Assembly: GCF_025677645.1 (NCBI RefSeq)
Contig: NZ_CP106879.1
Coordinates: 2,666,001-2,730,000, forward strand
Reading direction: 5' to 3'
Length of the DNA: 64,000 bases
Source of the DNA: Curtobacterium poinsettiae
GTDB lineage: Bacteria > Actinomycetota > Actinomycetes > Actinomycetales > Microbacteriaceae
Positions 42,661 to 52,186 of this stretch are shown here, in pieces. Made by a program: the position numbers and the translations under genes. The notes beneath the pieces are model-generated. The model saw only the letters and a list, made by a program, of their open reading frames with translations, was not told the origin of the DNA and ran no database searches. Each line of letters starts with the position of its first letter. Within the stretch, counting starts at the first letter, position 1.

Positions 42661-42969
42661 CTACTCGCCCAGTGCCGCCTCGAGCCGCTCGAGCTTGCCG
42701 TCGATCTCGCCGGTGTGGCCCGGTCGGATGTCGGCCTTGAGCACGAGCGACACCCGCGTGCCGTAGGCGCTCACGGCCTCGGTCGCGCGCTTGACGACGT
42801 CCATGACCTCGTCCCACTCCCCCTCGAGCTCGGTGAACATCGACGAGGTGCGGTTCGGCAGCCCGCTCTCGCGTACCACGCGCACGGCGGCCGCGACGGC
42901 GTCGTGCACGGACCCGTCGGACGTTGCAGCGGGACCACCGGACGGAGCGACGGAGAAGGCGACGATCAT
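42661..42969 (-). CDS. MTH1187/YkoF-like thiamine-binding protein (DUF77)
   Basis: 102 residues, ferredoxin-like fold. Typical phrases: MIVAFSVAPSG, VHDAVAAAVRVVRESGLPNRTSSMFTELEGEWDEVM and VSLVLKADIRPG. Members bind thiamine or a related ligand in the cytoplasm. The ATG overlaps the stop of the mannosyltransferase gene by four bases, although a functional link is not obvious. Its 3' end abuts the heptanucleotide repeat. Confidence 0.88.
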   Translation of the reverse strand: MIVAFSVAPSGGPAATSDGSVHDAVAAAVRVVRESGLPNRTSSMFTELEGEWDEVMDVVKRATEAVSAYGTRVSLVLKADIRPGHTGEIDGKLERLEAALGE

Positions 42970-44222
42970 GTGTCCATCCTGCCCGCAGCCCGCCCCATCC
43001 GCACCAGCACGACCACGCTCCACACCAGGATCGCCACCTCGAGCACGTTCCGCACCGTGAGCACCACGAGGATCCACGGCTGCACGCCGAGCAACTGGTC
43101 GTAGTAGCCCGGGTAGACCACCTGCGTGAACAGGGCCATCGGCAGCGCGAGCACGGCGATCGGCACGAACCGGCGCACACTCGGCGTCCCTGCGGCCAGC
43201 CCCCACACGATCGGCACGGCGAGCCACCCGATGTACTGCGGCGACCCCACCTTGTTCGTCGCGATGAGCGCCGCGACGAACAGGAGCGCGAGGACCGGTG
43301 CGAGCTCGGCCCGACGGGCGCCGCGGCGGGCGGCCCAGAGCGCGAGCACGACCCCGGCCACCACGACGACGGCCATCAACGGCGTCGACACCGCGGCGGC
43401 GGCGGACGTGCCGGCACCGGACACCTCGAAGGTCAGGATCTCCTGGTCGTAGAACACCGCTGCACCCGGAACGCCGAAGGCTGCGGCCCACATGAACGGC
43501 GTCGCGAGCGGTGACTCGATCTGCAGCGCACGGCCGGTCTGCTCACCGACGAAGGACAGCAGGTACGGCGCACCGCCCCACAGCACGTCGACGAGCACGA
43601 TCAGGGCGCTCAGCACCAGGGCTCCGGCGAGCACACCCCGGCGGTGTCCTCGACGCAGGAGCAGCAGCACCGCGACGAGCGCCGCGGGCCACACCTTCGT
43701 CCACGCGCCGGCGGTGAAGAGCGCGGCGGCGATGGCCGGCCTCGAGGCCACGAACGCCACGCCCACCAGCGCGAACACCGTCGCGACGGTGTCGATCCGA
43801 CCGAGCGCGATCGGCCCGAGCGCGAGCAGGAACAGCAGCCACCACCAGACGACCCGCACGCCGTGCACACCGAAGCGGTCGGACGACCCCACACGCGCCC
43901 GGAACCGCCACAGGAACGCGCACGCCACGGCGTCGAGCAGCACCATCAGCAGCAGCCACCCGGAGCCGATCGACGCGATCCCCCCGAGCGCCGCGGCGGC
44001 CATCGGCACGATCGCCAGGATCGGGTACACCCACGCGCCGTCGATGCCGACCCAGAAGTCCGCGGTCCGCCCGGTCTCGATCCAGCGACTGTAGGTGATG
44101 GTGACGTCGCCGAGCGGCAGGTTCGCCGACACGAGGGTCAGCCACCACAGGAACCCGTGCACGGCGACGAACGCCAGGACGAATCCGGCGAGTTCGAGCC
44201 ACCGGGTCGAGGTCCTCTGCAC
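42966..44222 (-). CDS. GT87-like polyprenyl-phosphate mannosyltransferase
   Basis: 418 residues with about eleven membrane helices and a short external loop after the first helix (NLPLGDVTITYSRWIETG), the layout of GT-C enzymes of the GT87 family, which add mannose from a lipid carrier to lipomannan or similar. The Asp in that first loop is the expected catalytic position. GTG start at 44222 is exactly seven bases after TACGCT, so leaderless. Translationally coupled to the thiamine-binding protein. Confidence 0.82.
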   Translation of the reverse strand: MQRTSTRWLELAGFVLAFVAVHGFLWWLTLVSANLPLGDVTITYSRWIETGRTADFWVGIDGAWVYPILAIVPMAAAALGGIASIGSGWLLLMVLLDAVACAFLWRFRARVGSSDRFGVHGVRVVWWWLLFLLALGPIALGRIDTVATVFALVGVAFVASRPAIAAALFTAGAWTKVWPAALVAVLLLLRRGHRRGVLAGALVLSALIVLVDVLWGGAPYLLSFVGEQTGRALQIESPLATPFMWAAAFGVPGAAVFYDQEILTFEVSGAGTSAAAAVSTPLMAVVVVAGVVLALWAARRGARRAELAPVLALLFVAALIATNKVGSPQYIGWLAVPIVWGLAAGTPSVRRFVPIAVLALPMALFTQVVYPGYYDQLLGVQPWILVVLTVRNVLEVAILVWSVVVLVRMGRAAGRMDT

Positions 44223-44305
44223 CGGACGAGCGTAGCGGCCGGACCGGGGGCGATCGCTGCCACGATCTCAGGCTCTCCCGAGCATGACGTGTCACCGTTC
44301 AGCTC

Positions 44306-45013
44306 GTGACCTCCGACACCCCGCGCAAGCGCCGCAAGGCCGTCATCTGGATCTCCGTCATCGCCGTCGTCGTCCTCGGCGTCGTGGGTGCGGTGGTCTT
44401 CACGAACGTCTACACGAGCACCGAGAACGCGAAGGCCTCGGCCGCGCCGTCCGTGGCCGCCACCCGCGAGGCCTCCACCCTCGACGACACGGACCTGTCC
44501 GGCGAGTGGACGGTCGGCGGCGACTCCGAGGCCGGGTACCGCGTCCACGAGGTCCTGAACGGCTCCGACGTCACCGTCACCGGCCGCACCGACAGCGTCT
44601 CCGGCACCGCGACCGTCGACGGCACGAGCATCACCGCCGCGAAGATCACGGTGCAGGTCGCCGACATCACCACCGACTCCGACCAGCGCGACGCCTACTT
44701 CCGCGACTCCGCGATGGACGCCGCGGCCTTCCCCGAGGCCACGTTCGAACTCACCGAGCCGATCGCCGACGCGGTCCCGAGCGGTTCCGACACGACGACC
44801 GTGACGGCTCCGGGGAAGCTCACCCTGCACGGCGTCACGAAGGACGTCACCGCGAAGCTGCAGGTCGGCCTGAACGGCGACGGCGTCGACATCTCCGGTT
44901 CGGTCCCGATCACCTTCTCGGACTACGGCGTGCAGGCCCCGAGCCTGGGGTTCGTCAAGGTCGACGACGCCGGTTCGGTCGAGTTCCTCGTGCACGCGAC
45001 CCCCGCGAGCTGA
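44306..45013 (+). CDS. YceI-family lipid-binding protein, membrane-anchored
   Basis: 235 residues. One N-terminal membrane anchor (AVIWISVIAVVVLGVVGAVVF), a linker, then the YceI lipocalin-like barrel with DLSGEWTVGGDSEAGYRV, DSDQRDAYFRDSAMDAAAFPEATFEL and GKLTLHGVTKDVTAKL. YceI proteins bind isoprenoid-type lipids in the envelope. GTG start at 44306. Convergent with the NAD(P)HX dehydratase gene across a repeat-filled gap. Confidence 0.93.
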   Translation: MTSDTPRKRRKAVIWISVIAVVVLGVVGAVVFTNVYTSTENAKASAAPSVAATREASTLDDTDLSGEWTVGGDSEAGYRVHEVLNGSDVTVTGRTDSVSGTATVDGTSITAAKITVQVADITTDSDQRDAYFRDSAMDAAAFPEATFELTEPIADAVPSGSDTTTVTAPGKLTLHGVTKDVTAKLQVGLNGDGVDISGSVPITFSDYGVQAPSLGFVKVDDAGSVEFLVHATPAS

Positions 45014-45050
45014 CGTCCGCGACGCGCGTCGCGCCCGTGACGTGACCGCC

Positions 45051-45098
45051 GACGGCCTGGAGGCGCGGTGCCAGCTGGCCCCGCGCCTCCCGTCCGTC
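45051..45098. repeat. Inverted repeat, family A (copy 3)
   Basis: Left arm GACGGCCTGGAGGCGCGG (45051-45068), right arm CCGCGCCTCCCGTCCGTC (45081-45098). The centre (TGCCAGCTGG) is the same as in the perfect copy near 50.5 kb. It lies after yceI. Confidence 0.8.
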
Positions 45099-45131
45099 GT
45101 CGTGTCCGGGGCTGCACCCGCTGCCCGATGC

Positions 45132-45260
45132 GTGCGCATGTTGCGACCTTCCACCTGTCGAACCCGCGGTGTTCCGTCGCTGGATGCGCACGTACCCATT
45201 GCGTGCGCATCCTCCGACTGAACACGCGTCGATCACCTCGTGGATCGTCGGAAGGTGCAC
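45132..45260. repeat. Tandem hairpin element, family D (copy 2)
   Basis: Two hairpins, 45132-45191 and 45203-45260, each beginning GTGCGCAT and ending with the complementary end. The 16-base word GTGCGCATNNTNCGAC occurs four times in direct or inverted orientation. Organised like the copy in the metY-metX gap. Together with the family A repeat it fills the 259-base gap; no gene is visible. Confidence 0.75.
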
Positions 45261-45272
45261 GCGCACCGAGCG

Positions 45273-46133
45273 CTACCCGCGCGCGTCGCCGTCCACGACC
45301 AGGTCGCGCACGACGCCGGGCAGCTCGGCGACGAGCCTCGTCATCGGGAACGGCCCACCGCCGGACGCCCGCCGGGCCGCGAGCCCGTGCACCACCGCGG
45401 CCGACGCGGCCAGGTGCGCGAGGTCCGACGGCGTCAGCGACGACCCGGCCGCCTCGACGGAGCCCTGCCGCGCGGCGACGAGCGCCCCGAGCACGCCGCC
45501 CAGCACGTCCCCGGCCCCGGCCGCCGCGAGCCACGGCGTCGCCGACGACGCCACGAGCCGCACCGCCCCGTCCGGGGTGACCACGTGGGTCCGCTCCCCC
45601 TTGAGCAGCACGACGCTGCCGGTCTGCTCGGCCGCACGGAGCGCCGCGGCGGCCGGGTCCTGTTCGATCTCGGCGCGGTCGGCCCCCAGGAACGAAGCGA
45701 GCTCACCGGCGTGCGGGGTGAGCACGGCGAGCGGCCCGAGGTCGACGAGCGGGATCGCCCCGGCGTCGACGACGACCGGCACGCCGTCGTCGGACGCGTG
45801 CGAGAACCCCGATGCCGTCGTCTCGTCCAGGTCGCCGAGCGACGGTGCCGAGATCCCGCTGCCGACGAGCCAGGCCTGCACGCGGCCGACGCCGGACACG
45901 ACCTCGGGGCGGCGGGTGAGCACGTGGTCGGTGGCACGTGCGGGTCCGACGTACCGGACCATGCCGACGCCGGTGTGCACGGCGGCGTCGACCCCGAGCA
46001 CCGCGGCGCCCGGGTACTGGTCGGAGCCGGTCGCGACGCCGAGCACCCCGCGGCGGTACTTGGTGGACTCCCCCGTCGGCGCGGTGACCCACGCGGCGGC
46101 ATCGGACGGTCGGACGGGCACGAAGTCGTTCAC
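45273..46133 (-). CDS. nnrD: ADP/ATP-dependent NAD(P)H-hydrate dehydratase
   Basis: 286 residues; repairs hydrated NAD(P)H. Ribokinase-like fold with LTPHAGELASFLG, KGERTHVVTPDG and the nucleotide site AAGAGDVLGGVLGAL. The epimerase domain (NnrE) that is often fused in front is absent, so this is the stand-alone dehydratase. GTG at 46133; a TAACGT hexamer on the minus strand (46146-46141) puts transcription one base upstream. Divergent from the HAD gene. Confidence 0.92.
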   Translation of the reverse strand: MNDFVPVRPSDAAAWVTAPTGESTKYRRGVLGVATGSDQYPGAAVLGVDAAVHTGVGMVRYVGPARATDHVLTRRPEVVSGVGRVQAWLVGSGISAPSLGDLDETTASGFSHASDDGVPVVVDAGAIPLVDLGPLAVLTPHAGELASFLGADRAEIEQDPAAAALRAAEQTGSVVLLKGERTHVVTPDGAVRLVASSATPWLAAAGAGDVLGGVLGALVAARQGSVEAAGSSLTPSDLAHLAASAAVVHGLAARRASGGGPFPMTRLVAELPGVVRDLVVDGDARG

Positions 46134-46140
46134 CGGCCCC

Positions 46141-46150
46141 ACGTTACGGT
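46141..46150. promoter_or_regulatory. Overlapping divergent -10 elements (nnrD and HAD gene)
   Basis: Minus strand TAACGT (46146-46141) and plus strand TACGGT (46145-46150) overlap by two bases. Each predicts a start one base before its start codon (46133 and 46158), so polymerase binding on one side should exclude the other. Confidence 0.5.
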
Positions 46151-46157
46151 GGAGCAC

Positions 46158-46790
46158 ATGAGCCTGTTCCTGCCTGGTCGCGTGGTGGTCTTCGACTACG
46201 GCGAGGTGATCAGCCGGACGCCGCACGCCTCGCGGGACGCCCTCGTGGCCGCCACCGGGGTCCCGGCGGACGAGCTGTTCCCGGTCTACCAGGAGCTCCG
46301 GCACGACCTGGACCGTGGGGACCTGTCCGTCGTGGCGTACTGGCGTGCCATCGCGGAGCGGACCGGACGGACCTGGAGCATCTCCGAGATCCACCGGTTC
46401 TGGGCGATCGACTTCACCGGGTGGTTCGAGGTCGAGCCGGAGACCCTCGAGATCGTCGAGGAGCTGCACGACGCCGGCACCCGGCTGGCCCTGCTCTCGA
46501 ACGCGGGCTTCGACTTCGGCGACCCGTACCGCCGCTCCCCGATGGGCTCGTTGTTCGAGACCGTCGTGGTGAGCGCCGAGGAGCACGTCCTGAAGCCCGC
46601 GGCATCCATCTACCGCGACACCTGTGCGCGCTTGGGAATCGACCCGGGTCAGATGGTGTTCGTGGACAACAGGGCCGAGAACGCCACCGGTGCGGAAGCG
46701 ATCGGGGCGGTCGGCCACCACTACACGTCGCCGGCGTCGCTGCGGTCGTTCCTGACGGGACTGGCCGAGGCGCCGGCACCCGTCCTCTGA
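46158..46790 (+). CDS. HAD-superfamily hydrolase
   Basis: 210 residues. Motif I VVFDYGEVIS (nucleophile Asp, but the second acid of D-x-D is Gly, as in haloacid-dehalogenase/epoxide-hydrolase-type members), motif II LLSNAG, motif III Lys in HVLKPAASIY and motif IV FVDNRAEN. Because the general acid of phosphatases is missing, it may not be a standard phosphatase. ATG with GGTGGAG just before and a TACGGT hexamer at leaderless distance. Nine bases before the OYE gene, so co-transcribed. Confidence 0.88.
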   Translation: MSLFLPGRVVVFDYGEVISRTPHASRDALVAATGVPADELFPVYQELRHDLDRGDLSVVAYWRAIAERTGRTWSISEIHRFWAIDFTGWFEVEPETLEIVEELHDAGTRLALLSNAGFDFGDPYRRSPMGSLFETVVVSAEEHVLKPAASIYRDTCARLGIDPGQMVFVDNRAENATGAEAIGAVGHHYTSPASLRSFLTGLAEAPAPVL

Positions 46791-46799
46791 GGAGCCCGC

Positions 46800-47882
46800 G
46801 TGACGCACGCCCTGTTCGACCCGATCACCGTCCGTGACCTGACCGTCCGCAACCGCATCTGGGTCTCCCCGATGTGCCAGTACTCGGTGGACCAGCAGGA
46901 CGGCGTGGCGACCCCGTGGCACCTCGTGCACCTGGGCGGGTTCGCCAAGGGCGGCGCCGGCGCGGTCGTGGTCGAGGCGACGGGGGTCGTGCCCGAGGGA
47001 CGGATCACCCCGCAGGACCTCGGGCTGTGGAACGACCAGCAGCGCGACGCGTTCAAGCCGATCGTCGACTTCCTGCACGAGCAGGGGGCCGCAGCGGGCA
47101 TCCAGCTGGCGCACGCCGGCCGCAAGGCGTCGACCTACCGCCCCTGGGACACCACGCACGGCACGGTCCCCGCCGACCAGGGCGGCTGGACCACGGTCGC
47201 TCCGTCGGCCGTGGCGTTCGACGGCTACGACGTCCCGCGCGAGCTGGCGGTCGAGGACATCCGCGTCGTCGCCCTCGCCTTCGCGCAGTCCGCCCGCCGC
47301 GCGGTGGAGGCCGGGTTCGACCTGGTCGAGATCCACGCGGCCCACGGCTACCTGCTGCACCAGTTCCTCTCGCCGCTGAGCAACCAGCGCATCGACCAGT
47401 ACGGCGGCTCGCTCGAGAACCGTGCGCGCGCGCTGCTCGAGGTCGTCGACGCCGTGCGCGCCGAGGTCGGCGAGGGCTTCCCGATCGTCGTCCGGTTCTC
47501 GGCCACCGACTGGGTCGACGGCGGGCTCACGCTCGACGAGACCACCGTCGTCGCCCGCTGGGCCGCGGAGCACGGTGCCGACCTGGCCGACGTGTCGACC
47601 GGCGGCAACGTCGCGAGCGCGCCGATCCCGGTCGGCCCCGGCTACCAGGTGCCGCACGCGGCGGCGATCAAGCGCGACGCCGGCATCCCGACGATCGCCG
47701 TGGGCATGATTTCCGAGGCGTTCCAGGCCGAGCAGATCGTCGCGACCGGCCTCGCCGACGTCGTGATGATCGGTCGTGAGATGCTCCGCGACCCGTCGTT
47801 CGCGCTCCGTGCCGCCGTCGAACTCCGCGTGCCGGTCGACTACGAGCCGCAGCAGTACCACCGCGCGCGGATCACGGCGTAG
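46800..47882 (+). CDS. Old yellow enzyme, YqjM-type ene-reductase
   Basis: 360 residues, FMN-dependent reductase of activated C=C bonds. The thermophilic-like/YqjM group is shown by C26 in SPMCQYS, and by HAGRKAS. The His pair in EIHAAHGYLLHQFLSP binds the substrate, and QYGGSLENRAR is typical. GTG start at 46800 with a GAGGAG Shine-Dalgarno sequence. Together with the HAD gene it forms a two-gene unit, ended by the hairpin at 47884. Confidence 0.94.
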   Translation: MTHALFDPITVRDLTVRNRIWVSPMCQYSVDQQDGVATPWHLVHLGGFAKGGAGAVVVEATGVVPEGRITPQDLGLWNDQQRDAFKPIVDFLHEQGAAAGIQLAHAGRKASTYRPWDTTHGTVPADQGGWTTVAPSAVAFDGYDVPRELAVEDIRVVALAFAQSARRAVEAGFDLVEIHAAHGYLLHQFLSPLSNQRIDQYGGSLENRARALLEVVDAVRAEVGEGFPIVVRFSATDWVDGGLTLDETTVVARWAAEHGADLADVSTGGNVASAPIPVGPGYQVPHAAAIKRDAGIPTIAVGMISEAFQAEQIVATGLADVVMIGREMLRDPSFALRAAVELRVPVDYEPQQYHRARITA

Positions 47883-47883
47883 G

Positions 47884-47925
47884 CGCGGTCGGTTCTGCAC
47901 GGATTCACGGCCCAGCGACCGCGCA
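47884..47925 (+). terminator. Hairpin after the OYE gene
   Basis: GCGCGGTCG (47884-47892) pairs exactly with CGACCGCGC (47917-47925) around a 24-base loop. It follows the stop of the OYE gene by one base, with no T run. It separates this gene from the transporter leader. Confidence 0.5.
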
Positions 47926-47931
47926 GGCAGT

Positions 47932-47937
47932 ACGATT
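47932..47937 (+). promoter_or_regulatory. Probable -10 element of the CNNM transporter transcript
   Basis: TACGAT ends seven bases before 47944, only three bases before the GTG of the leader reading frame at 47947. A TTCACG at 47905-47910 is 21 bases upstream, too far for an ideal -35. Confidence 0.5.
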
Positions 47938-47946
47938 GGCAGCACT

Positions 47947-48038
47947 GTGGACGATCCCCCGAATAGTTCTTCGCCTCACTCATCCGCCGCTCACTCGGTG
48001 AGCTGCACGTCATCCCTGTGCGCGAACGGGGGTGAATC

Positions 48039-48042
<4 letters not shown>
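47947..48042 (+). CDS. Putative 31-residue leader peptide upstream of the CNNM transporter
   Basis: GTG-initiated frame, 31 codons, beginning Met-Asp-Asp-Pro-Pro-Asn and then Ser/His/Cys-rich. Its TGA overlaps the transporter ATG (ATGA), so the two are translationally coupled. The proline codons contain CCCCCG (47956-47961), which can pair with CGGGGG (48027-48032), the likely Shine-Dalgarno sequence of the transporter gene. A GCTCAC/GTGAGC hairpin lies between (47989-48003). Acidic residues and prolines right after the start are known to make ribosomes drop off at low magnesium in enterobacterial MgtL-type leaders; that this peptide works so is inference. No Shine-Dalgarno sequence precedes it, and the start would be near-leaderless. 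Confidence 0.5.
47956..48032 (+). promoter_or_regulatory. Possible Shine-Dalgarno sequestering leader structure
   Basis: CCCCCG at 47956-47961 and CGGGGG at 48027-48032 are complementary. Pairing would hide the ribosome-binding site that lies six bases before the transporter ATG at 48039. A ribosome on codons 4-5 of the leader frame would break this pairing. Intervening hairpin at 47989-48003. Confidence 0.4.
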
Positions 48043-49435
<1,393 letters not shown>

Positions 49436-49439
<4 letters not shown>

Positions 49440-50473
49440 GCTCCGACTGGTGGGGCATCTTCTGGCTCGTCGTCCTGTTGATGGGCAACGCGTACTTCGT
49501 CGCGGCGGAGTTCGCGGTCATCTCGGCTCGCCGCTCCCAGATCGAGCCCCGCGCCGAAGAGGGCTCGAAGGCCGCGCAGATGACGCTGTGGGCGATGGAG
49601 CACGCCACCCGCATGCTCGCGACCACCCAGCTCGGCATCACGGTCTGCTCGTTGCTCATCCTGAACGTGTCCGAGCCGGCGATCCACCACCTGCTCGAGG
49701 TCCCGCTGCACCTGACCGGCTGGAGCGCCGAGGTGATCGGCACCGTGGCCTTCGTGTTCACGCTGCTGCTCGTGTCGTTCCTGCACGTGGTGTTCGGCGA
49801 GATGGTGCCGAAGAACATCTCGTTCTCGATGCCGGACCGCGCCGCGCTGCTGCTGGTCCCGACGCTCTGGTACATCGGTCACGGCCTGCACTGGGTCATC
49901 GTCGGCCTGAACGAGGTCGCGAACGCCGTGCTGCGGCTGTTCCGCGTCGAGCCCAAGGACGAAGCGGTGAGCGCGTTCACGGTGGAAGAGGTGCAGACCA
50001 TCGTGGAGCAGTCCCGGCGGGAGGGCACCCTGACCGACGACGGCAAGCTCGCCCTGGCGTTCGAGTTCACCGAGAAGAAGGTCCGTGACGTCGCCGTGCC
50101 GATGGCCGAACTCGTCACGCTGCCCGACGACGCGACCCCGAGTGACGTCGAGCACGCCGTGGCACAGCGCGGGTTCTCCCGCTACGTGCTCGTCGGCGAG
50201 GACGGCTCCCCCACGGGCTACGTGCACGTGAAGGACGTCATCGACCTGCGTCCGGACGAGTTCGACGACCCGGTGCCGCCGAAGCGGATCCGACAGCTCA
50301 TCTCGCTGTACACCGAGATGGACCTCGAGGACGCGCTCGCGACCATGCGGGCCGCCGGGCGCCACGTGGCCCGCGCCTTCGACGCGGACGGCCGCACGAT
50401 CGGCGTGCTGTTCCTCGAGGACATCCTCGAAGAACTGGTGGGCGAGGTCGAGGACGCGACCCGACGCCGGTAG
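49436..50473 (+). CDS. Second CNNM/CorC-type protein (short form)
   Basis: 345 residues. Membrane domain with FVAAEFAVISARRSQIE and VFGEMVPKNISFSM, then a CBS pair ending FLEDILEELVGEVED. It lacks the CorC C-terminal domain of its neighbour and stops right after the CBS pair. The tandem arrangement, a full and a short protein overlapping by four bases, is common in Actinobacteria and suggests a heterodimer (inference). Confidence 0.92.
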
Positions 50474-50487
50474 ACGCACCGAAGATC

Positions 50488-50529
50488 GGACGGGAGGCGC
50501 GGTGCCAGCTGGCACCGCGCCTCCCGTCC
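50488..50529. repeat. Perfect 42-base palindrome, family A (copy 4)
   Basis: The two 21-base halves are exact complements with no loop; the arm starts GGACGGGAGGCGCGGTGCC and the centre is CAGCTG. It lies between convergent genes, 14 bases after the CNNM stop. This is the best copy of family A in the window and a likely bidirectional terminator. Confidence 0.92.
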
Positions 50530-50569
50530 GTCCGTGGTCGCGACCAGGGCGACGCGCGCCCCGTCCGCG

Positions 50570-52009
50570 CTACCAGCTGACGGGCAGGGGCTTGCCTTCC
50601 TCGTACCCGGCGGCGGACTGGATGCCGACCAGCGCGCGCTCGGAGAACTCGGCGAGGGACGACGCGCCCGCGTATGTCGCGGAGCTGCGGACGCCGGTGG
50701 TGATCATGTCGAGCAGGTCCTCGACGCTCGGGCGCTCCGGGTCGAGGTAGATCGTCGACGACGAGATCCCCTCGGCGAAGAGCGCCTTGCGGGCACGCTC
50801 GTACGGGTCGAGCCGCTCGAACCGCTCACGCACGGCCTTGGCCGAGGCCATGCCCCAGCTCTCCTTGTAGGCCTTGCCGGCGTCGTCGCGGCGGAGCACG
50901 CCGGGCGCCTCGAGCGTGCCGGCGAACCACGAGCCGATCATGACGGCGGACGCCCCTGCTGCCAGGGCGAGCGCGACGTCGCGCGGGTAGCGCACCCCGC
51001 CGTCCGCCCAGACGTGCGCGCCGAGCGAGCGGGCTGCCGCGGCGGTCTCGAGCACGGCGGAGAACTGCGGACGACCGACGGCCGTCATCATGCGGGTGGT
51101 GCACATGGCACCCGGGCCGACGCCGACCTTGATGATGTCCGCTCCGGCCCCGACCAGGTGCGCGACGGCGTCGGCGGTGACGACGTTGCCGGCGACGAGC
51201 GGGATGCCGAGCTGCAGCGACGCGACCGTGCGGAGTGCGCGGAGCATGCCGTCCTGGTGGCCGTGCGCGGTGTCGAGGACCAGGACGTCCACGCCCGCGG
51301 CGGCCAGCGCCTTCGCCTTCGCGGCGACGTCGCCGTTGATGCCGAGCGCGGCGGCGACCCGGAGCCGGCCGGAGGCGTCGACGGCGGGCGTGTAGATGTC
51401 GGAGCGGATCGCGCTCGTCTGGCTCGTGGTGCCGACGACCCGGCCGTGCCGCACCACCGGCGCGAAGTCGACCTCGGCGGCCGAGAGGACGTCGTAGACG
51501 TGGCGGGGCGTACCGGCGTCCTCGGCGTCGATCGCGGTCGAGGCGCCGTGCAGCAGGTCACCGAGGACGGCGTCGGGGCCGGCGGTGCCGAGGCGGGACG
51601 CGGGCACGCAGCCCAGGTACTCGCCGTCGGCGTCGCGGACGACCACACCACGGCCGGCCACGGGCAGGAGCTGCTCGAGGGCCTCGGCGACGGTGGTCTG
51701 GGCACCCATGTCGTAGGCGGTGTCGAAGTCGACCGGCTGGTCCTTGACCCAGCGGATCGCGGCGTCGAGGTCCTGCAGGTGCATGTCCTGCGGCAGCACG
51801 CCCAGACCACCGCGGCGGGCCAGCGTCGCGGCGAGTCGCGGGCCGGTGACCGAGTTCATGTTGGCGCTGACGATCGGGATCGTGGCGCCGCTGCCGTCGT
51901 TCGCGGCGAGGTCGACATCGAAGCGGCTCGTCACGCCGGAACGGCTCGGGACGAGGAAGACGTCGGAGTAGGTCAGGTCGTGCGTCGGCCGCGTCTCGTA
52001 GAACCTCAT
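50570..52009 (-). CDS. guaB1: GuaB1-type IMP dehydrogenase-related protein (probable GMP reductase)
   Basis: 479 residues, TIM barrel interrupted by a CBS-domain pair (about 95-215). The loop VGPGAMCTTRMMTAVG carries the catalytic Cys, and the Asp in VLDTAHGHQDGM and the GGVRYPRDVALALAAGA segment fit IMPDH/GMPR. In mycobacteria the GuaB1 paralogue is reported as a GMP reductase with regulatory CBS domains. ATG at 52009 is two bases after a start predicted from TACAGT (52022-52017), so near-leaderless. Divergent from kgd. Confidence 0.93.
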   Translation of the reverse strand: MRFYETRPTHDLTYSDVFLVPSRSGVTSRFDVDLAANDGSGATIPIVSANMNSVTGPRLAATLARRGGLGVLPQDMHLQDLDAAIRWVKDQPVDFDTAYDMGAQTTVAEALEQLLPVAGRGVVVRDADGEYLGCVPASRLGTAGPDAVLGDLLHGASTAIDAEDAGTPRHVYDVLSAAEVDFAPVVRHGRVVGTTSQTSAIRSDIYTPAVDASGRLRVAAALGINGDVAAKAKALAAAGVDVLVLDTAHGHQDGMLRALRTVASLQLGIPLVAGNVVTADAVAHLVGAGADIIKVGVGPGAMCTTRMMTAVGRPQFSAVLETAAAARSLGAHVWADGGVRYPRDVALALAAGASAVMIGSWFAGTLEAPGVLRRDDAGKAYKESWGMASAKAVRERFERLDPYERARKALFAEGISSSTIYLDPERPSVEDLLDMITTGVRSSATYAGASSLAEFSERALVGIQSAAGYEEGKPLPVSW

Positions 52010-52106
52010 GCGCTCCACTGTACGGCCCTCGTCAGGGCCCCGACCGGGTGCTCGGGGGCTGCCGACTCGCGCCGCGGCTGACACGGAACGGACATGTCGG
52101 AGCGGC

Positions 52107-52112
52107 TAGGCT
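52107..52112 (+). promoter_or_regulatory. Probable -10 element upstream of kgd
   Basis: TAGGCT predicts transcription from about 52119. An in-frame GTG at 52121 would make a leaderless start; the GTG at 52187 would have a 68-base leader. Confidence 0.45.
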
Positions 52113-52186
52113 TGGCACCTGTGCGGCGCAGGGTTGCTCCGCACGACACACACGAGCATCTATCGACGGAGAGTGGGCGATCGGCT

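Noticed and set aside
45273..46133. Bifunctional NnrE-NnrD fusion
   Set aside because: Only the dehydratase domain is present; no epimerase domain lies upstream in frame.
47883..48038. Possible M-box (ykoK) riboswitch before the CNNM gene
   Set aside because: Too short for an M-box and without its conserved loops; the coupled short frame is a better explanation.
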